From NCBI RefSeq assembly GCF_000722635.1, contig NZ_JOKH01000003.1:601962-665961 (forward strand): DNA of 64,000 nucleotides, read 5' to 3'. Below, one piece after another: positions 18,129 through 26,573 of this stretch. A program made the translations under genes and the position numbers. This stretch comes from Endozoicomonas numazuensis. GTDB lineage: Bacteria > Pseudomonadota > Gammaproteobacteria > Pseudomonadales > Endozoicomonadaceae. Numbering within the stretch: the first letter of the stretch is position 1; each line of letters starts with the position of its first letter. Below the pieces are notes generated by a model, which was given only the letters and a program-made list of their open reading frames with translations, did not search any database and was not told the DNA's origin.

Positions 18129-18247
18129 GGATTGCTCAAATAGATAGGATCGAAGATCGGAAAAATTTCAGGATACACATATTAGCAGGCGCGCCATTTT
18201 GGAGCCAGCCGGAGTCTTTCTGTTATCAAGAAAGCTTATGGGTGACT

Positions 18248-18529
18248 TTATTTTTCACAGGGCTCTGCGGCTTTGGAAACAACATGGAGTTTAGGGTATT
18301 TCGTCAGTGCACTTTGCAAGTCCAACTCAATATTGATCTGCTCACCTAAAACTAAACTCAGTTTATGTAATGACCCCCGGCCTTCATAAGCCACCTGCAT
18401 ATCAATGACAAGAATGGCTACTTTTTTCCCTTGTTGTAACAGTTGCTCAATATGAGTTCTGGTATCATCAAACCCGGCCTGAGCGCCGGATACGAGGCAT
18501 AGCATCGAAAAGAAGATCAACGTTTTCAT
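18248..18529 (-). CDS. small secreted protein of unknown function
   Basis: The 93-residue product has a clear signal peptide (MKTLIFFSMLCLVSGAQA, cleavage predicted after AQA). The mature part contains KKVAILVIDMQVAYEGRGSLHKLSLVLGEQINIEL, with one Cys near the C terminus. I do not recognise the family. Signal peptide and codon pattern support a real gene. It is divergent from the shikimate-kinase-like gene. Confidence 0.55.
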   Translation of the reverse strand: MKTLIFFSMLCLVSGAQAGFDDTRTHIEQLLQQGKKVAILVIDMQVAYEGRGSLHKLSLVLGEQINIELDLQSALTKYPKLHVVSKAAEPCEK

Positions 18530-18631
18530 GACTATCCATTAGGGGCTGTGACAGAACACTTGCAGATAAGCCACTCTGTGTTTGAAAATAGACTATTAAA
18601 CTCTGGAAAGCAGTCAAGGGGGACGCAAACA

Positions 18632-19138
18632 ATGAAAACCAACATCACATTGATCGGAATGCCGGGTGCAGGCAAAAGTACCATTGGCATTATTCTGGCC
18701 AAAGATCTGGCTTATGGCTTTCTGGATACCGATGTACTGATACAGATCAGTCAACAGAAAACCCTGCAGGACATTGTTAACGAGTCAGGCTATATGGTTC
18801 TTCGAGACATTGAAGAAGCTGAGTTACTGAAGGTGAACCTTAAACGCCATATTATTGCCACGGGCGGGTCAGCCGTATACAGCGATGCGGCTATGAAACA
18901 TCTGGCCAAAGAATCAGTCATCGTCTTTCTGGATCTGGATCTTGAGCAAATCCGCAAACGCATTCATAACTTTGACACCCGTGGTATCGCCCGTTCTGAG
19001 AACCAGACGATTGAAGACCTGTTTGAAGAACGAGTGACGCTTTACAAGAAATATGCGGATGTCACGATTGATTGCCGGGAGCTGGATCAAGATAGTCTGG
19101 CTTTTGAGATTATCAATAAAACAAAAGCGTTTCTTTAA
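18632..19138 (+). CDS. shikimate-kinase-like P-loop kinase
   Basis: The 168-residue P-loop kinase resembles AroK/AroL: Walker A GMPGAGKST at about residues 9-17, the DTD shikimate/Mg motif near 32-34, LRDIEEAELL near the usual Arg-58 region, and GGSAV in place of GGG. The usual lid motif RPLL is absent. The region reads HNFDTRGIARSENQTIEDLFEER, so phosphorylation of shikimate is uncertain. The frame is open back to 18548, but ATG 18632 is preceded by AAGGGGGA and starts the fold correctly. Canonical aroK normally sits with aroB, which is not here, so this may be a paralogue with another substrate. Confidence 0.75.
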   Translation: MKTNITLIGMPGAGKSTIGIILAKDLAYGFLDTDVLIQISQQKTLQDIVNESGYMVLRDIEEAELLKVNLKRHIIATGGSAVYSDAAMKHLAKESVIVFLDLDLEQIRKRIHNFDTRGIARSENQTIEDLFEERVTLYKKYADVTIDCRELDQDSLAFEIINKTKAFL

Positions 19139-19180
19139 TCCGCTCACAAAATTCCTCAAAAGAGTGGGCTAAGTACCCAG

Positions 19181-19201
19181 CCCTATGGAATCGAATATTT
19201 C
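19181..19201. repeat. 21-bp dispersed repeat, copy 2
   Basis: This is an exact second occurrence of the sequence at 9274-9294. It lies 42 bases after the shikimate-kinase-like gene. Confidence 0.7.
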
Positions 19202-19270
19202 TGACTTATTGGGCAGGCTTCCTGCAAGTCGTAACAATGGAGTAATGACTAACAACAGCGGAAGGCGTTT

Positions 19271-19303
19271 AAAAAAACAAAACCCGACTGGAGTACAGTC
19301 GGG
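19271..19303 (-). terminator. rho-independent terminator after petABC
   Basis: On the minus strand CCCGACTG, a five-base loop and CAGTCGGG form a perfect 8-bp stem followed by TTTTGTTTTTTT. It lies about 70 bases past the petC stop. Confidence 0.88.
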
Positions 19304-19375
19304 TCTTGGATCAGCTCATCTAATAATGCCTGTTAAATGAGCCTCACTGTGACATTGACCTGGTTTCAGGCTATA

Positions 19376-20131
19376 TCAGTGAATGTCTTTCCAGTACTCA
19401 CGCTTGAGCAGCAGAGATACGATGAAGAGCAGAACCAGGAACAGCAGGACATAAATACCCAGCTGCTTGCGTTCCATCTTCATAGGCTCAGCAGAATATG
19501 CCAGGAAGTTGGTCAGGTCATACATGGCCTGATCATACTCCGCTGGTGTCATAGAGCCCTTACGATCAGGATCAACCGTCAGACCACAGATCTTCTCACC
19601 GGTCAGAGGATCACGCTCAGTAGGACTGGCACCCTGACAGCTATCAATCTGTATTCCCTGTAGTTCCATTAGAACATGAGGCATACCTACATCAGGAAAT
19701 ACCTTATTGTTCACACCCCAGGGGCGCTTGGGATCTTCATAGAATGTACGCAGGTAGGTGTACACCCAGTCATCACCACGAACACGAGTCACCATAGTCA
19801 GGTCAGGTGGCGCAGCACCAAACCAAACCTTGGCTTCATCTTTTCGCATGCCATTAGTCATCAGATCACCGATCTTGGAAGACTGTGGCATCAGGTTTTC
19901 CAGCATCAGATCGTGTGGAATGCCAATATCATCGGCTACACGCTCATAACGCTGGAACTGAGTAGCATGACAGGCAGAACAAAAATTCTGATAGTACATG
20001 GCACCGCGCTGCAAAGAAGCCTTGTCCGAAGGATCCGTTTCAATAGGATCCAGTGGATAACCGGTACCACCAGCCGCAAAGCCAAGTACAGGAACCAGCG
20101 AGAACAACAGGGTAATTATTGCTTTTTTCAT
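19376..20131 (-). CDS. petC: cytochrome c1 of the bc1 complex
   Basis: The 251-residue product is the membrane-anchored c-type cytochrome that passes electrons from the Rieske protein to soluble cytochrome c. It begins with a signal peptide (MKKAIITLLFSLVPVLGFAAG) and has the heme c site CSACH near residue 50. It ends in a single transmembrane anchor (LGIYVLLFLVLLFIVSLLL) before a short basic tail. The frame is open 14 codons further upstream inside petB, but the ATG at 20131 overlaps the petB stop as TAATG, the usual translational-coupling arrangement. Confidence 0.95.
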   Translation of the reverse strand: MKKAIITLLFSLVPVLGFAAGGTGYPLDPIETDPSDKASLQRGAMYYQNFCSACHATQFQRYERVADDIGIPHDLMLENLMPQSSKIGDLMTNGMRKDEAKVWFGAAPPDLTMVTRVRGDDWVYTYLRTFYEDPKRPWGVNNKVFPDVGMPHVLMELQGIQIDSCQGASPTERDPLTGEKICGLTVDPDRKGSMTPAEYDQAMYDLTNFLAYSAEPMKMERKQLGIYVLLFLVLLFIVSLLLKREYWKDIH

Positions 20132-21363
20132 TATCCGGTCACCCTCTCCGGTACGGGTTTTGTTTTTTCCCATCGTGTATAGAACGGCATTAACAAGAAG
20201 AATGCGAAGTAGAACAGGGTACAGATCTGGGCAATCAATGTGTAAACCACTGTCGCTGGCTGTGTTCCCAACCAGGTCAGAATAATAAACACAACAGCAA
20301 ACAGAGCAATACCTACCTTGCTGATAATACCCTTGTAGCGCCAGGACTTAACCGGACTACGATCCAGCCAGGGCAATACAAACAGAATGGCGATTGCGCC
20401 ACCCATAGCAATAAACCCACCCAGCTTCGAATCAATTGGACCAATATCAAAGGTAATGGCACGCAAAATGGAGTAGAACGCCCCCATGTACCAGACTGGA
20501 GCTATGTGTGCTGGTGTTTTCAGCGCATCTGCCTGTTCAAAGTTCGCATACTCGAGGAAGTAGCCGCCCATTTCCGGGAAGAAGAACATGACACTACAGA
20601 AAACAAACAGGAAGACAGCCACGCCCACCAGATCTTTCACGGTGTAGTACGGGTGGAAAGGAATACCATCCAGTGGAATGCCATTCTCATCCTTCAGCTT
20701 CTTGATTTCGATACCATCCGGATTGTTAGAACCCACTTCATGCAGAGCAATAATATGCAGAAGTACAAGGCCCAAAATAACAATAGGCAAGGCAACGACG
20801 TGCAGAGCGAAGAAACGGTTCAGAGTAATGCCTGAAATCAGAAAATCACCACGAATCCACTGTTGCAGATCAGGGCCGATAACAGGAATTGCACCAAACA
20901 GGGAGATAATAACCTGGGCACCCCAGTATGACATCTGCCCCCATGGCAGCATGTAACCCATAAAGGCTTCTGCCATCAGCGCCAGGTAAATGGCCATACC
21001 AAAGATCCATACCAGCTCACGGGGAGCACGGTAAGAGCCATACAGCAGGCCCCGGAACATGTGCATATAGACGACGACAAAGAAGAACGAGGCGCCGGTA
21101 GAATGCATGTAGCGAATCAACCAACCGTACTCGACATCACGCATAATGTACTCAACAGAAGCAAAAGCCTGTTCAGCACTAGGCACATAACTCATAGTCA
21201 GCCAGATGCCGGTCAGCAACTGGTTGACCAGAACCAGCAGTGCCAGAGATCCGAAGAAGTACCAGAAGTTAAAGTTCTTTGGTGCGTAGTATTTACTGAG
21301 ATGATCTTCCCAGACCTGGGTGACTGGAAGCCTGGCATTGAGCCAATCCATGAAGTTGCCCAT
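20131..21363 (-). CDS. petB: cytochrome b of the bc1 complex
   Basis: The 410-residue polytopic subunit binds hemes bL and bH and forms the quinol oxidation and reduction sites. It has the N-terminal motif WYFFGSLALLVLVNQLLTG, the heme-ligand His residues in RYMHSTGASFFFVVVYMHMFRG and FALHVVALPIVILGLVLLHIIALH, and the Qo-site PEW equivalent in the central loop. Eight or so hydrophobic helices are evident. It overlaps petA by one base upstream and petC by one base downstream, so all three are one operon. Confidence 0.96.
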   Translation of the reverse strand: MGNFMDWLNARLPVTQVWEDHLSKYYAPKNFNFWYFFGSLALLVLVNQLLTGIWLTMSYVPSAEQAFASVEYIMRDVEYGWLIRYMHSTGASFFFVVVYMHMFRGLLYGSYRAPRELVWIFGMAIYLALMAEAFMGYMLPWGQMSYWGAQVIISLFGAIPVIGPDLQQWIRGDFLISGITLNRFFALHVVALPIVILGLVLLHIIALHEVGSNNPDGIEIKKLKDENGIPLDGIPFHPYYTVKDLVGVAVFLFVFCSVMFFFPEMGGYFLEYANFEQADALKTPAHIAPVWYMGAFYSILRAITFDIGPIDSKLGGFIAMGGAIAILFVLPWLDRSPVKSWRYKGIISKVGIALFAVVFIILTWLGTQPATVVYTLIAQICTLFYFAFFLLMPFYTRWEKTKPVPERVTG

Positions 21364-21956
21364 TATGCATTCTCCTCATCTTGGCCGACAATGATCACGG
21401 TGTCGCTCTCAAAGATATAAGGAGGCACTTCCAAGTTGGTAGGTGCAGGCACTCCCTTGAATACACGACCCGCCAGATCAAACTTGGAACCATGACATGG
21501 GCAGTGGTAACCACCTTTCCATTCAGGGTCAAATTCCATCGGCTTAACTTCAGGCATGTATTTAGGTGAACACCCCAGATGGGTGCAAAGACCTACCAGA
21601 ATCAAATACTCGTCCTTTACGGAACGGTATTCATTCGCCGCATACGCGGGCTGCTCTGACTTCTCGGACTTGGGATCTCTCAATTTATCGTCAAGAGATC
21701 TGATGTTTTCCAGCATGGCTTGTGTTCGTCTTACCACAAACACAGGTTTCCCGCGCCATTCAACAACAATCTGCTGTCCCGGCTCTAGCTTACTGAGGTT
21801 CACCTTCACAGGAGCACCAGCAGCCTTTGCTTTGGCACTGGGATTCCATGATTTGATAAAAGGTGTAGCGACCCCAACGGCTCCGGCAGCCCCCACCACC
21901 GAAGTCGCAGCCACGAGAAAGCGGCGCCGGCTGTTATTTACGCCGTTGTCACTCAT
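21363..21956 (-). CDS. petA: Rieske iron-sulfur subunit of the bc1 complex
   Basis: This 197-residue protein has a twin-arginine-like N terminus (NSRRRFLVAATSVVGAAGAVG), which serves as uncleaved export signal and anchor. The Rieske 2Fe-2S ligands lie in CTHLGC (near residue 124) and CPCHGS (near 153). It accepts electrons from quinol and delivers them to cytochrome c1. It is the first gene of petABC, and its stop overlaps the start of petB. Confidence 0.96.
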   Translation of the reverse strand: MSDNGVNNSRRRFLVAATSVVGAAGAVGVATPFIKSWNPSAKAKAAGAPVKVNLSKLEPGQQIVVEWRGKPVFVVRRTQAMLENIRSLDDKLRDPKSEKSEQPAYAANEYRSVKDEYLILVGLCTHLGCSPKYMPEVKPMEFDPEWKGGYHCPCHGSKFDLAGRVFKGVPAPTNLEVPPYIFESDTVIIVGQDEENA

Positions 21957-22402
21957 TTAACCTACTCTCCCCATCCAGGCAAATGCCCAATGACTTCTTT
22001 TAATTCACGGGTGGGATATTAGCAGGGAGTACAAGAGATGCGTCTCTTAATAAGAGAAAAACCTTTCTATGACTTTCCCCCGCCCCCTATCAAAGCTCTG
22101 TCTGATTATTTGTCCCACCTTGGCAGCAATGCGTAATGATACTGGTTTTAGCTTCTATACAAAAGCCTTACATGAAGTTTTCCTGAACCTGAGAATCAAT
22201 CTCGCCAGTCTCAAGACCTCCAGCCCCTATCATTGCGCATGAGCACAACCCCGTTAAGTCTGCCAGCAAAGCGGCGCATACCGATTTTGTCGACAGTTAA
22301 CGTTGGTTAAACCCAACAACAAAGTCCTTTTCTTACACAACTCATTCGCCCTATTGTTAATAAAAGCTAATGGTCGTATAGCTTCCAATTCTTTTTTTAT
22401 GC
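21957..22402. other. intergenic region upstream of petABC
   Basis: I see no gene in this ~445-base stretch between the petA start and the rpsI terminator. The short frames here lack family similarity and codon bias. It must contain the petABC promoter, but I cannot place it confidently. Confidence 0.5.
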
Positions 22403-22434
22403 AAAAAAAAACGTCCGCATAAAGCGGACGTTTT
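22403..22434 (-). terminator. rho-independent terminator after rpsI
   Basis: On the minus strand ACGTCCGC, a short loop and GCGGACGT form a perfect stem followed by nine T residues. It lies about 35 bases beyond the rpsI stop. Confidence 0.93.
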
Positions 22435-22468
22435 CTGCAACAGCGTCTGTAAACAGACGCCACTGACA

Positions 22469-22861
22469 TTAACGCTTGGAGAACTGTGGACGCTTACGCG
22501 CTTTGCGCAGACCCACTTTCTTACGTTCAACTTCACGAGCGTCACGAGTAACGTAGCCAGCCTTACGCAGTGTTGGGCGTAAAGTTTCATCGTACTGCAT
22601 CAACGCACGAGTGATACCGTGACGGATAGCACCCGCCTGACCGGAACCACCACCACCAGCAACGGTGATTTTGATGTCAAACTTTTCCAGCAGTTCGGTC
22701 AGCTCCAGAGGCTGGCGAACAACCATACGAGCGGTCTCACGACCGAAGTATTCGTCCAGACTACGGCCATTGACAGAGATGCTGCCAGAACCAGATTTCA
22801 GGAAAACGCGAGCGGTAGAAGACTTACGACGTCCAGTACCGTAGTATTGAGTCACTGACAT
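22469..22861 (-). CDS. rpsI: 30S ribosomal protein S9
   Basis: The 130-residue protein has all the hallmarks of S9: [16 protein letters not shown] at the N terminus, [19 protein letters not shown] in the middle and the highly basic tail ending RKRPQFSKR that reaches the ribosomal P site. It follows rplM by 12 bases on the minus strand, the conserved rplM-rpsI operon. Confidence 0.98.
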   Translation of the reverse strand: MSVTQYYGTGRRKSSTARVFLKSGSGSISVNGRSLDEYFGRETARMVVRQPLELTELLEKFDIKITVAGGGGSGQAGAIRHGITRALMQYDETLRPTLRKAGYVTRDAREVERKKVGLRKARKRPQFSKR

Positions 22862-22873
22862 AGCTACCCCCGA

Positions 22874-23302
22874 TTAAATGTCCAGTTTCTGTGGCTGTTG
22901 CGAAGCATGCGGATGCTCAGTACCTGTGTAAACTTTCAGCTTACGGTACATATCGCGACCCAGAGGGCCTTTTGGCAGCATGCCTTTAACAGCTTTTTCG
23001 ATGACCATTTCTGGCTTGTGCGCAATCAGCTTTTCAAAGCTGATTGAACGCAGACCACCAGGGAAGCCAGTGTGACGGTAATACATCTTGTCAGACGCTT
23101 TACGGCCAGTCACATGGACCTTCTCAGCATTAACAACAACGATGTAATCGCCAGTGTCAACATGAGGAGTGTATTCTGGCTTATGCTTACCGCGCAGACG
23201 GGAAGCAATTTCGGTTGCCAGACGGCCCAGGGTCTTGCCTTCAGCGTCGACCACGAACCAGTCACGTTTTACTGTTTCTGGTTTTGCACTAAAAGTTTTC
23301 AT
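22874..23302 (-). CDS. rplM: 50S ribosomal protein L13
   Basis: The 142-residue protein matches L13 along its length: [54 protein letters not shown] and [20 protein letters not shown]. It is first in the rplM-rpsI operon. In enterics the pair is autoregulated through the L13 leader. The upstream sequence here has a short ATTGC/GCAAT palindrome at about 23318-23332, but I cannot assign it a role. Confidence 0.98.
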   Translation of the reverse strand: MKTFSAKPETVKRDWFVVDAEGKTLGRLATEIASRLRGKHKPEYTPHVDTGDYIVVVNAEKVHVTGRKASDKMYYRHTGFPGGLRSISFEKLIAHKPEMVIEKAVKGMLPKGPLGRDMYRKLKVYTGTEHPHASQQPQKLDI

Positions 23303-23639
23303 TAAATTCGCCTCAATAGTATTGCTGTATGCAATACCTGTTCTTACTTGGCCGCCCCTTACTGAATTCCATATCGAAATCCGCTCGGGGATGAAGCAAG
23401 GCTAATAGCTTCAGGCTACGACCTGCTCAAACATGGGGCGCTCAATTGGGAAACGGGAGCAGTATTATATCGTCTGTCTTCAGGAATGAAACCCCTTTCG
23501 GCACTTAAAAAGCCTCCAGGCCGACAATTCAGAGAAATCCCTATCCCTGATAGGCAAAAACCCCGATAGAATGATTGTTCCATGCCTTATCAGGGCATTA
23601 CCCTCAAGATATTCATTCAACCTGGAGCATAGTGGTATC
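23303..23639. other. divergent intergenic region between rplM and the aldo/keto reductase
   Basis: This ~337-base region must hold the rplM-rpsI promoter and leader and the reductase promoter. A short palindrome ATTGC-TGTAT-GCAAT is visible near 23318-23332. I see no additional gene. Confidence 0.5.
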
Positions 23640-24671
23640 ATGGATTACAGAAAACTTGGGCGTACCGATATTCAGGTCAGCGCCCTGTGCCTCGGCACCA
23701 TGACCTGGGGCGAGCAAAATACCGAAGAAGAAGCTTTTGCCCAACTGGATCGAGCAGTGGACTATGGTGTCAACTTTATCGATACCGCAGAAATGTATCC
23801 GGTGCCTGCCAGGGAAGAGACCTATACCCGTACAGAAGCCATCATCGGTAACTGGCTCAAGCAGCGAGGTAAAAGCAATGATCTGGTGATTGCCACCAAA
23901 ATCTGCGGTCCCGGCCTGGAATATATGGACGGTGGACGGATGATGACACCAGAACATATCCACAAGGCCATTGACGGCAGCCTGAAACGACTGGGGGTTG
24001 AAGCCATCGACCTTTACCAGCTGCATTGGCCTGACCGAAACACCAACTTCTTTGGCAAGCTTGGCTATGCCCATCAGGATGGTTTCGATGGTACACCTAT
24101 AGAAGAAACACTTTCTGCTCTGGATGAACTGGTCAAGGCTGGCAAGATCAAACATTACGGGTTGTCGAATGAAACTCCCTGGGGTGTTATGGAGCACCTT
24201 CGCATCAGCAGCGAAAAGAACCTGCCAAGAGCCCTCAGCATCCAGAACCCCTACAACTTACTGAATCGCTCTTTTGAGGTCGGTCTTGCAGAAATAGCCC
24301 ACCGGGAGCAGATAGGTTTACTGGCTTACTCACCACTGGGGTTTGGTGCCCTTTCAGGAAAATACATCGGTGGTGCACGACCCGAGAATGCTCGACTGAC
24401 GCTTTTCCCGCATTACCAGCGTTATGATTCACCACAATCCCGCAGAGCCATCGAGGCCTATGTTCAGCTCGCAAAAGATTCTGACCTGGATCCTTCACAG
24501 ATGGCACTGGCGTTTGTCACATCTCGCCCTTTCCTGACCAGCAATATTATTGGGGCTACCAACCTGGATCAGCTGGAGAGCAACCTTGCTTCCAGTGAAT
24601 TACAACTTTCAGAGTCTCTTCTGGAAGAAATTGAAAACATTCACACGCTGCAACCCAACCCTGCCCCCTGA
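23640..24671 (+). CDS. aldo/keto reductase, Tas-like
   Basis: The 343-residue NADP(H)-dependent reductase has a TIM-barrel fold. The catalytic tetrad is visible: Asp and Tyr in FIDTAEMYPVP, Lys in VIATKICGPG and His in LYQLHWPDRN. The extended insert after LHWPDRNTNFFGK and the cofactor end segment IIGATNLDQLESNL match the E. coli Tas subgroup. The frame opens upstream at 23571, but the ATG at 23640 directly begins the conserved MDYRKLGRT. Physiological substrate unknown. Confidence 0.9.
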   Translation: MDYRKLGRTDIQVSALCLGTMTWGEQNTEEEAFAQLDRAVDYGVNFIDTAEMYPVPAREETYTRTEAIIGNWLKQRGKSNDLVIATKICGPGLEYMDGGRMMTPEHIHKAIDGSLKRLGVEAIDLYQLHWPDRNTNFFGKLGYAHQDGFDGTPIEETLSALDELVKAGKIKHYGLSNETPWGVMEHLRISSEKNLPRALSIQNPYNLLNRSFEVGLAEIAHREQIGLLAYSPLGFGALSGKYIGGARPENARLTLFPHYQRYDSPQSRRAIEAYVQLAKDSDLDPSQMALAFVTSRPFLTSNIIGATNLDQLESNLASSELQLSESLLEEIENIHTLQPNPAP

Positions 24672-24906
24672 TTTTTACTGACCATTCCACCGGGTGTCAG
24701 CTCATCTGGCACTCGCCCCCCTTTCACCATTTATCTAAAGAACCACAATTAACTGACCCACTTAATGTTTTTCGCCTATTTTTAGTTTTGATTTCAAAAA
24801 TAATTTCGGTTGAGCGGATCAGTTTCAGTCGCTTTATCAATCTACCCAGGATGGTAAAAAGGCAGGCCACTGCCACTAACAAATTACTCAAGAGTATCAG
24901 GGCTGT

Positions 24907-26253
24907 ATGAATAATTTTTTGAGTCCGGCCAGGCACCAGGAGTCCATTGCCAGTCAGGATGTCGACACTACCTATAAACATCTGAGACGTCAGGTTTTTC
25001 TTGGGATTTTCATTGGTTACGCCGGTTATTATCTGGTAAGGAAAAACTTTTCTCTGGCCATCCCTCATCTGGTTGAAGAAGGTTTCACCAAGTCCGAACT
25101 CGGCTTTGCCCTTTCTGGTGTTTCCATCGCCTACGGCATCAGCAAGTTCCTGATGGGAAACCTTTCTGATCGCAGTGACGCCCGAAAATTCATCACCTTC
25201 GGCCTGATATTCAGCGCTTTAACCATGATCCTCATGGGCACTGTTCCTGCTGCCACAGCCACCATTCCAGCCATGTTTATTCTACTGTTTATTAATGGCT
25301 GGTTTCAGGGCATGGGCTGGCCTTCCAGTGGCCGGGTCATTGTCCACTGGTTCTCAGTCAGTGAACGGGGGACCTGGGCGGCCACCTGGAACCTGGCCCA
25401 TAATGTCGGTGGCGGTCTGGTGGGGCCTCTCGCCATTATGGGCATGGCACTCTTTGCAGACTGGCACAGCGTTTTCTACTTTGCGGGTTTAATGGCTATT
25501 GTCACCGCCCTTGTCAGCTGGCTGATGGTTAGGGATACCCCTCAATCCTGTGGACTCCCCCCAATAGAGGAATATACAGGAGACTACCCCCACGCTTTTG
25601 CTTACAACGATTCCCATGAAAGAGAATTTTCTGCCAGCGAGATCTTTTTCAAGTACGTACTTAATAATCGTCTGCTCTGGTACATCGCCATTGCCAACGC
25701 ATTCGTTTACCTGGTTCGATACGGTGTTTTAGACTGGGCACCGGCCTATTTGGATGAAGCAAAGGGCTTCTCCATGACCGATAGCAGCTGGGCCTATTTT
25801 CTTTATGAGTTTGCCGGCATTCCCGGAACCCTGCTTTGCGGGTATTTGAGCGATCGCTTTTTTAGAGGTCGAAGAGCCCCCGCCAGTCTTGTTTATCTGG
25901 TTGCCGTTCTGGCCGCAGTGGTGGTTTATTGGAAGAACCCTCCCGGAAACCCTCTTGTGGACAATCTCGCCCTGATTACCATTGGCTTTCTGATCTATGG
26001 CCCGGTTATGTTGATTGGCGTTCATGCTCTGGATCTGGTACCCAAAAAAGCTGCCGGAACAGCCGCTGGCCTGACAGGACTGTTTGGTTATCTTGGCGGC
26101 GCGTTATTCGCCAACATAGCAATGGGCTTTATTGTTGATCGATACGGTTGGGACGGTGGCTTTCATGTCCTGATAGCCGCCTGCATAGGTGCCATGGTCA
26201 TGCTGTCTATTTCATGGATTGAAGAAGTAAAAACCCATCGCAGCATTACATGA
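24907..26253 (+). CDS. glpT: glycerol-3-phosphate transporter (MFS organophosphate:Pi antiporter)
   Basis: This 448-residue, 12-helix major facilitator of the organophosphate:phosphate antiporter family imports glycerol-3-phosphate in exchange for phosphate. Features include the substrate-binding Arg region YYLVRKNFSLAIPHL, the loop motif GNLSDRSDARKF, the family signature WFQGMGWPSSGRVIVHWFS and the central loop CGLPPIEEY characteristic of GlpT. UhpT-type hexose-phosphate carriers are the nearest alternative. No glp catabolic gene is adjacent, so the GlpT call rests on protein motifs. Confidence 0.88.
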   Translation: MNNFLSPARHQESIASQDVDTTYKHLRRQVFLGIFIGYAGYYLVRKNFSLAIPHLVEEGFTKSELGFALSGVSIAYGISKFLMGNLSDRSDARKFITFGLIFSALTMILMGTVPAATATIPAMFILLFINGWFQGMGWPSSGRVIVHWFSVSERGTWAATWNLAHNVGGGLVGPLAIMGMALFADWHSVFYFAGLMAIVTALVSWLMVRDTPQSCGLPPIEEYTGDYPHAFAYNDSHEREFSASEIFFKYVLNNRLLWYIAIANAFVYLVRYGVLDWAPAYLDEAKGFSMTDSSWAYFLYEFAGIPGTLLCGYLSDRFFRGRRAPASLVYLVAVLAAVVVYWKNPPGNPLVDNLALITIGFLIYGPVMLIGVHALDLVPKKAAGTAAGLTGLFGYLGGALFANIAMGFIVDRYGWDGGFHVLIAACIGAMVMLSISWIEEVKTHRSIT

Positions 26254-26261
26254 AAAACAAA

Positions 26262-26290
26262 AAAAAAGACCTGACCACAACGGTCAGGTC
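26262..26290 (-). terminator. terminator of the cupin-HEAT/peptide operon
   Basis: GACCTGACC and GGTCAGGTC form a perfect 9-bp stem with a five-base loop. On the minus strand it is followed by nine T residues, so it is a strong rho-independent terminator for transcripts coming from 29295 downward. On the plus strand the stem follows glpT but without a T run. Confidence 0.88.
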
Positions 26291-26322
26291 CTAAACTCAA
26301 ATCGTCATAACATCAGTCCTGA

Positions 26323-26409
26323 CTATTCTTTGGTATTCAGGCTATGGAGGGGGCCTTGCCAGCAAATCCAATCTTGCGAGACTCATTGACTACAGCCCCC
26401 AAGCATCAT
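26323..26409 (-). pseudogene. decayed second copy of the 48-residue peptide
   Basis: This minus-strand stretch encodes AVVNESRKIGFAGKAP, which parallels AVETSRKVDFAGKAP of the intact peptide just upstream. An ATG-ATG pair at 26409-26404 follows a GAGGTGG ribosome-binding-like sequence, but a GGGGG run shifts it out of frame with the homologous part. A CCCCCTCC stretch shifts the following HSLNTKE into a third frame. Codon third positions differ from the intact copy while the core residues are kept, so the two copies diverged under coding selection before this one decayed. Confidence 0.6.
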
Positions 26410-26426
26410 CTTCACTACCACCTCAT

Positions 26427-26573
26427 TTATAAGGTATATCTGGACTGCTCTTTGGTATTAATGCTGTGTGGCGCTTTGCCTGCAAAGTCTACTTTCCTTG
26501 AAGTTTCCACAGCCTTCAATACAGCCTGCATCAGCGGGCTCTGCTTTTGAGTCATTGCGTGATCAGTTCTCAT
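26427..26573 (-). CDS. 48-residue peptide, possible product or substrate of the upstream cupin-HEAT genes
   Basis: I do not recognise this peptide. It has a hydrophobic/amphipathic N-terminal half (MQAVLKAVE) and a hydrophilic C-terminal half, RKVDFAGKAPHSINTKEQ. A strong Shine-Dalgarno, GAGGAGGT, lies five bases before the ATG at 26573. The start overlaps the last 11 bases of the preceding gene, so the two are translationally coupled. The duplicated FAGKAP core in the next copy supports it as coding. Its position at the end of an operon of unusual putative metal-binding proteins suggests a modified or signalling peptide, which is inference. There are no Cys residues and no leader-type double-glycine site. 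Confidence 0.7.
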   Translation of the reverse strand: MRTDHAMTQKQSPLMQAVLKAVETSRKVDFAGKAPHSINTKEQSRYTL

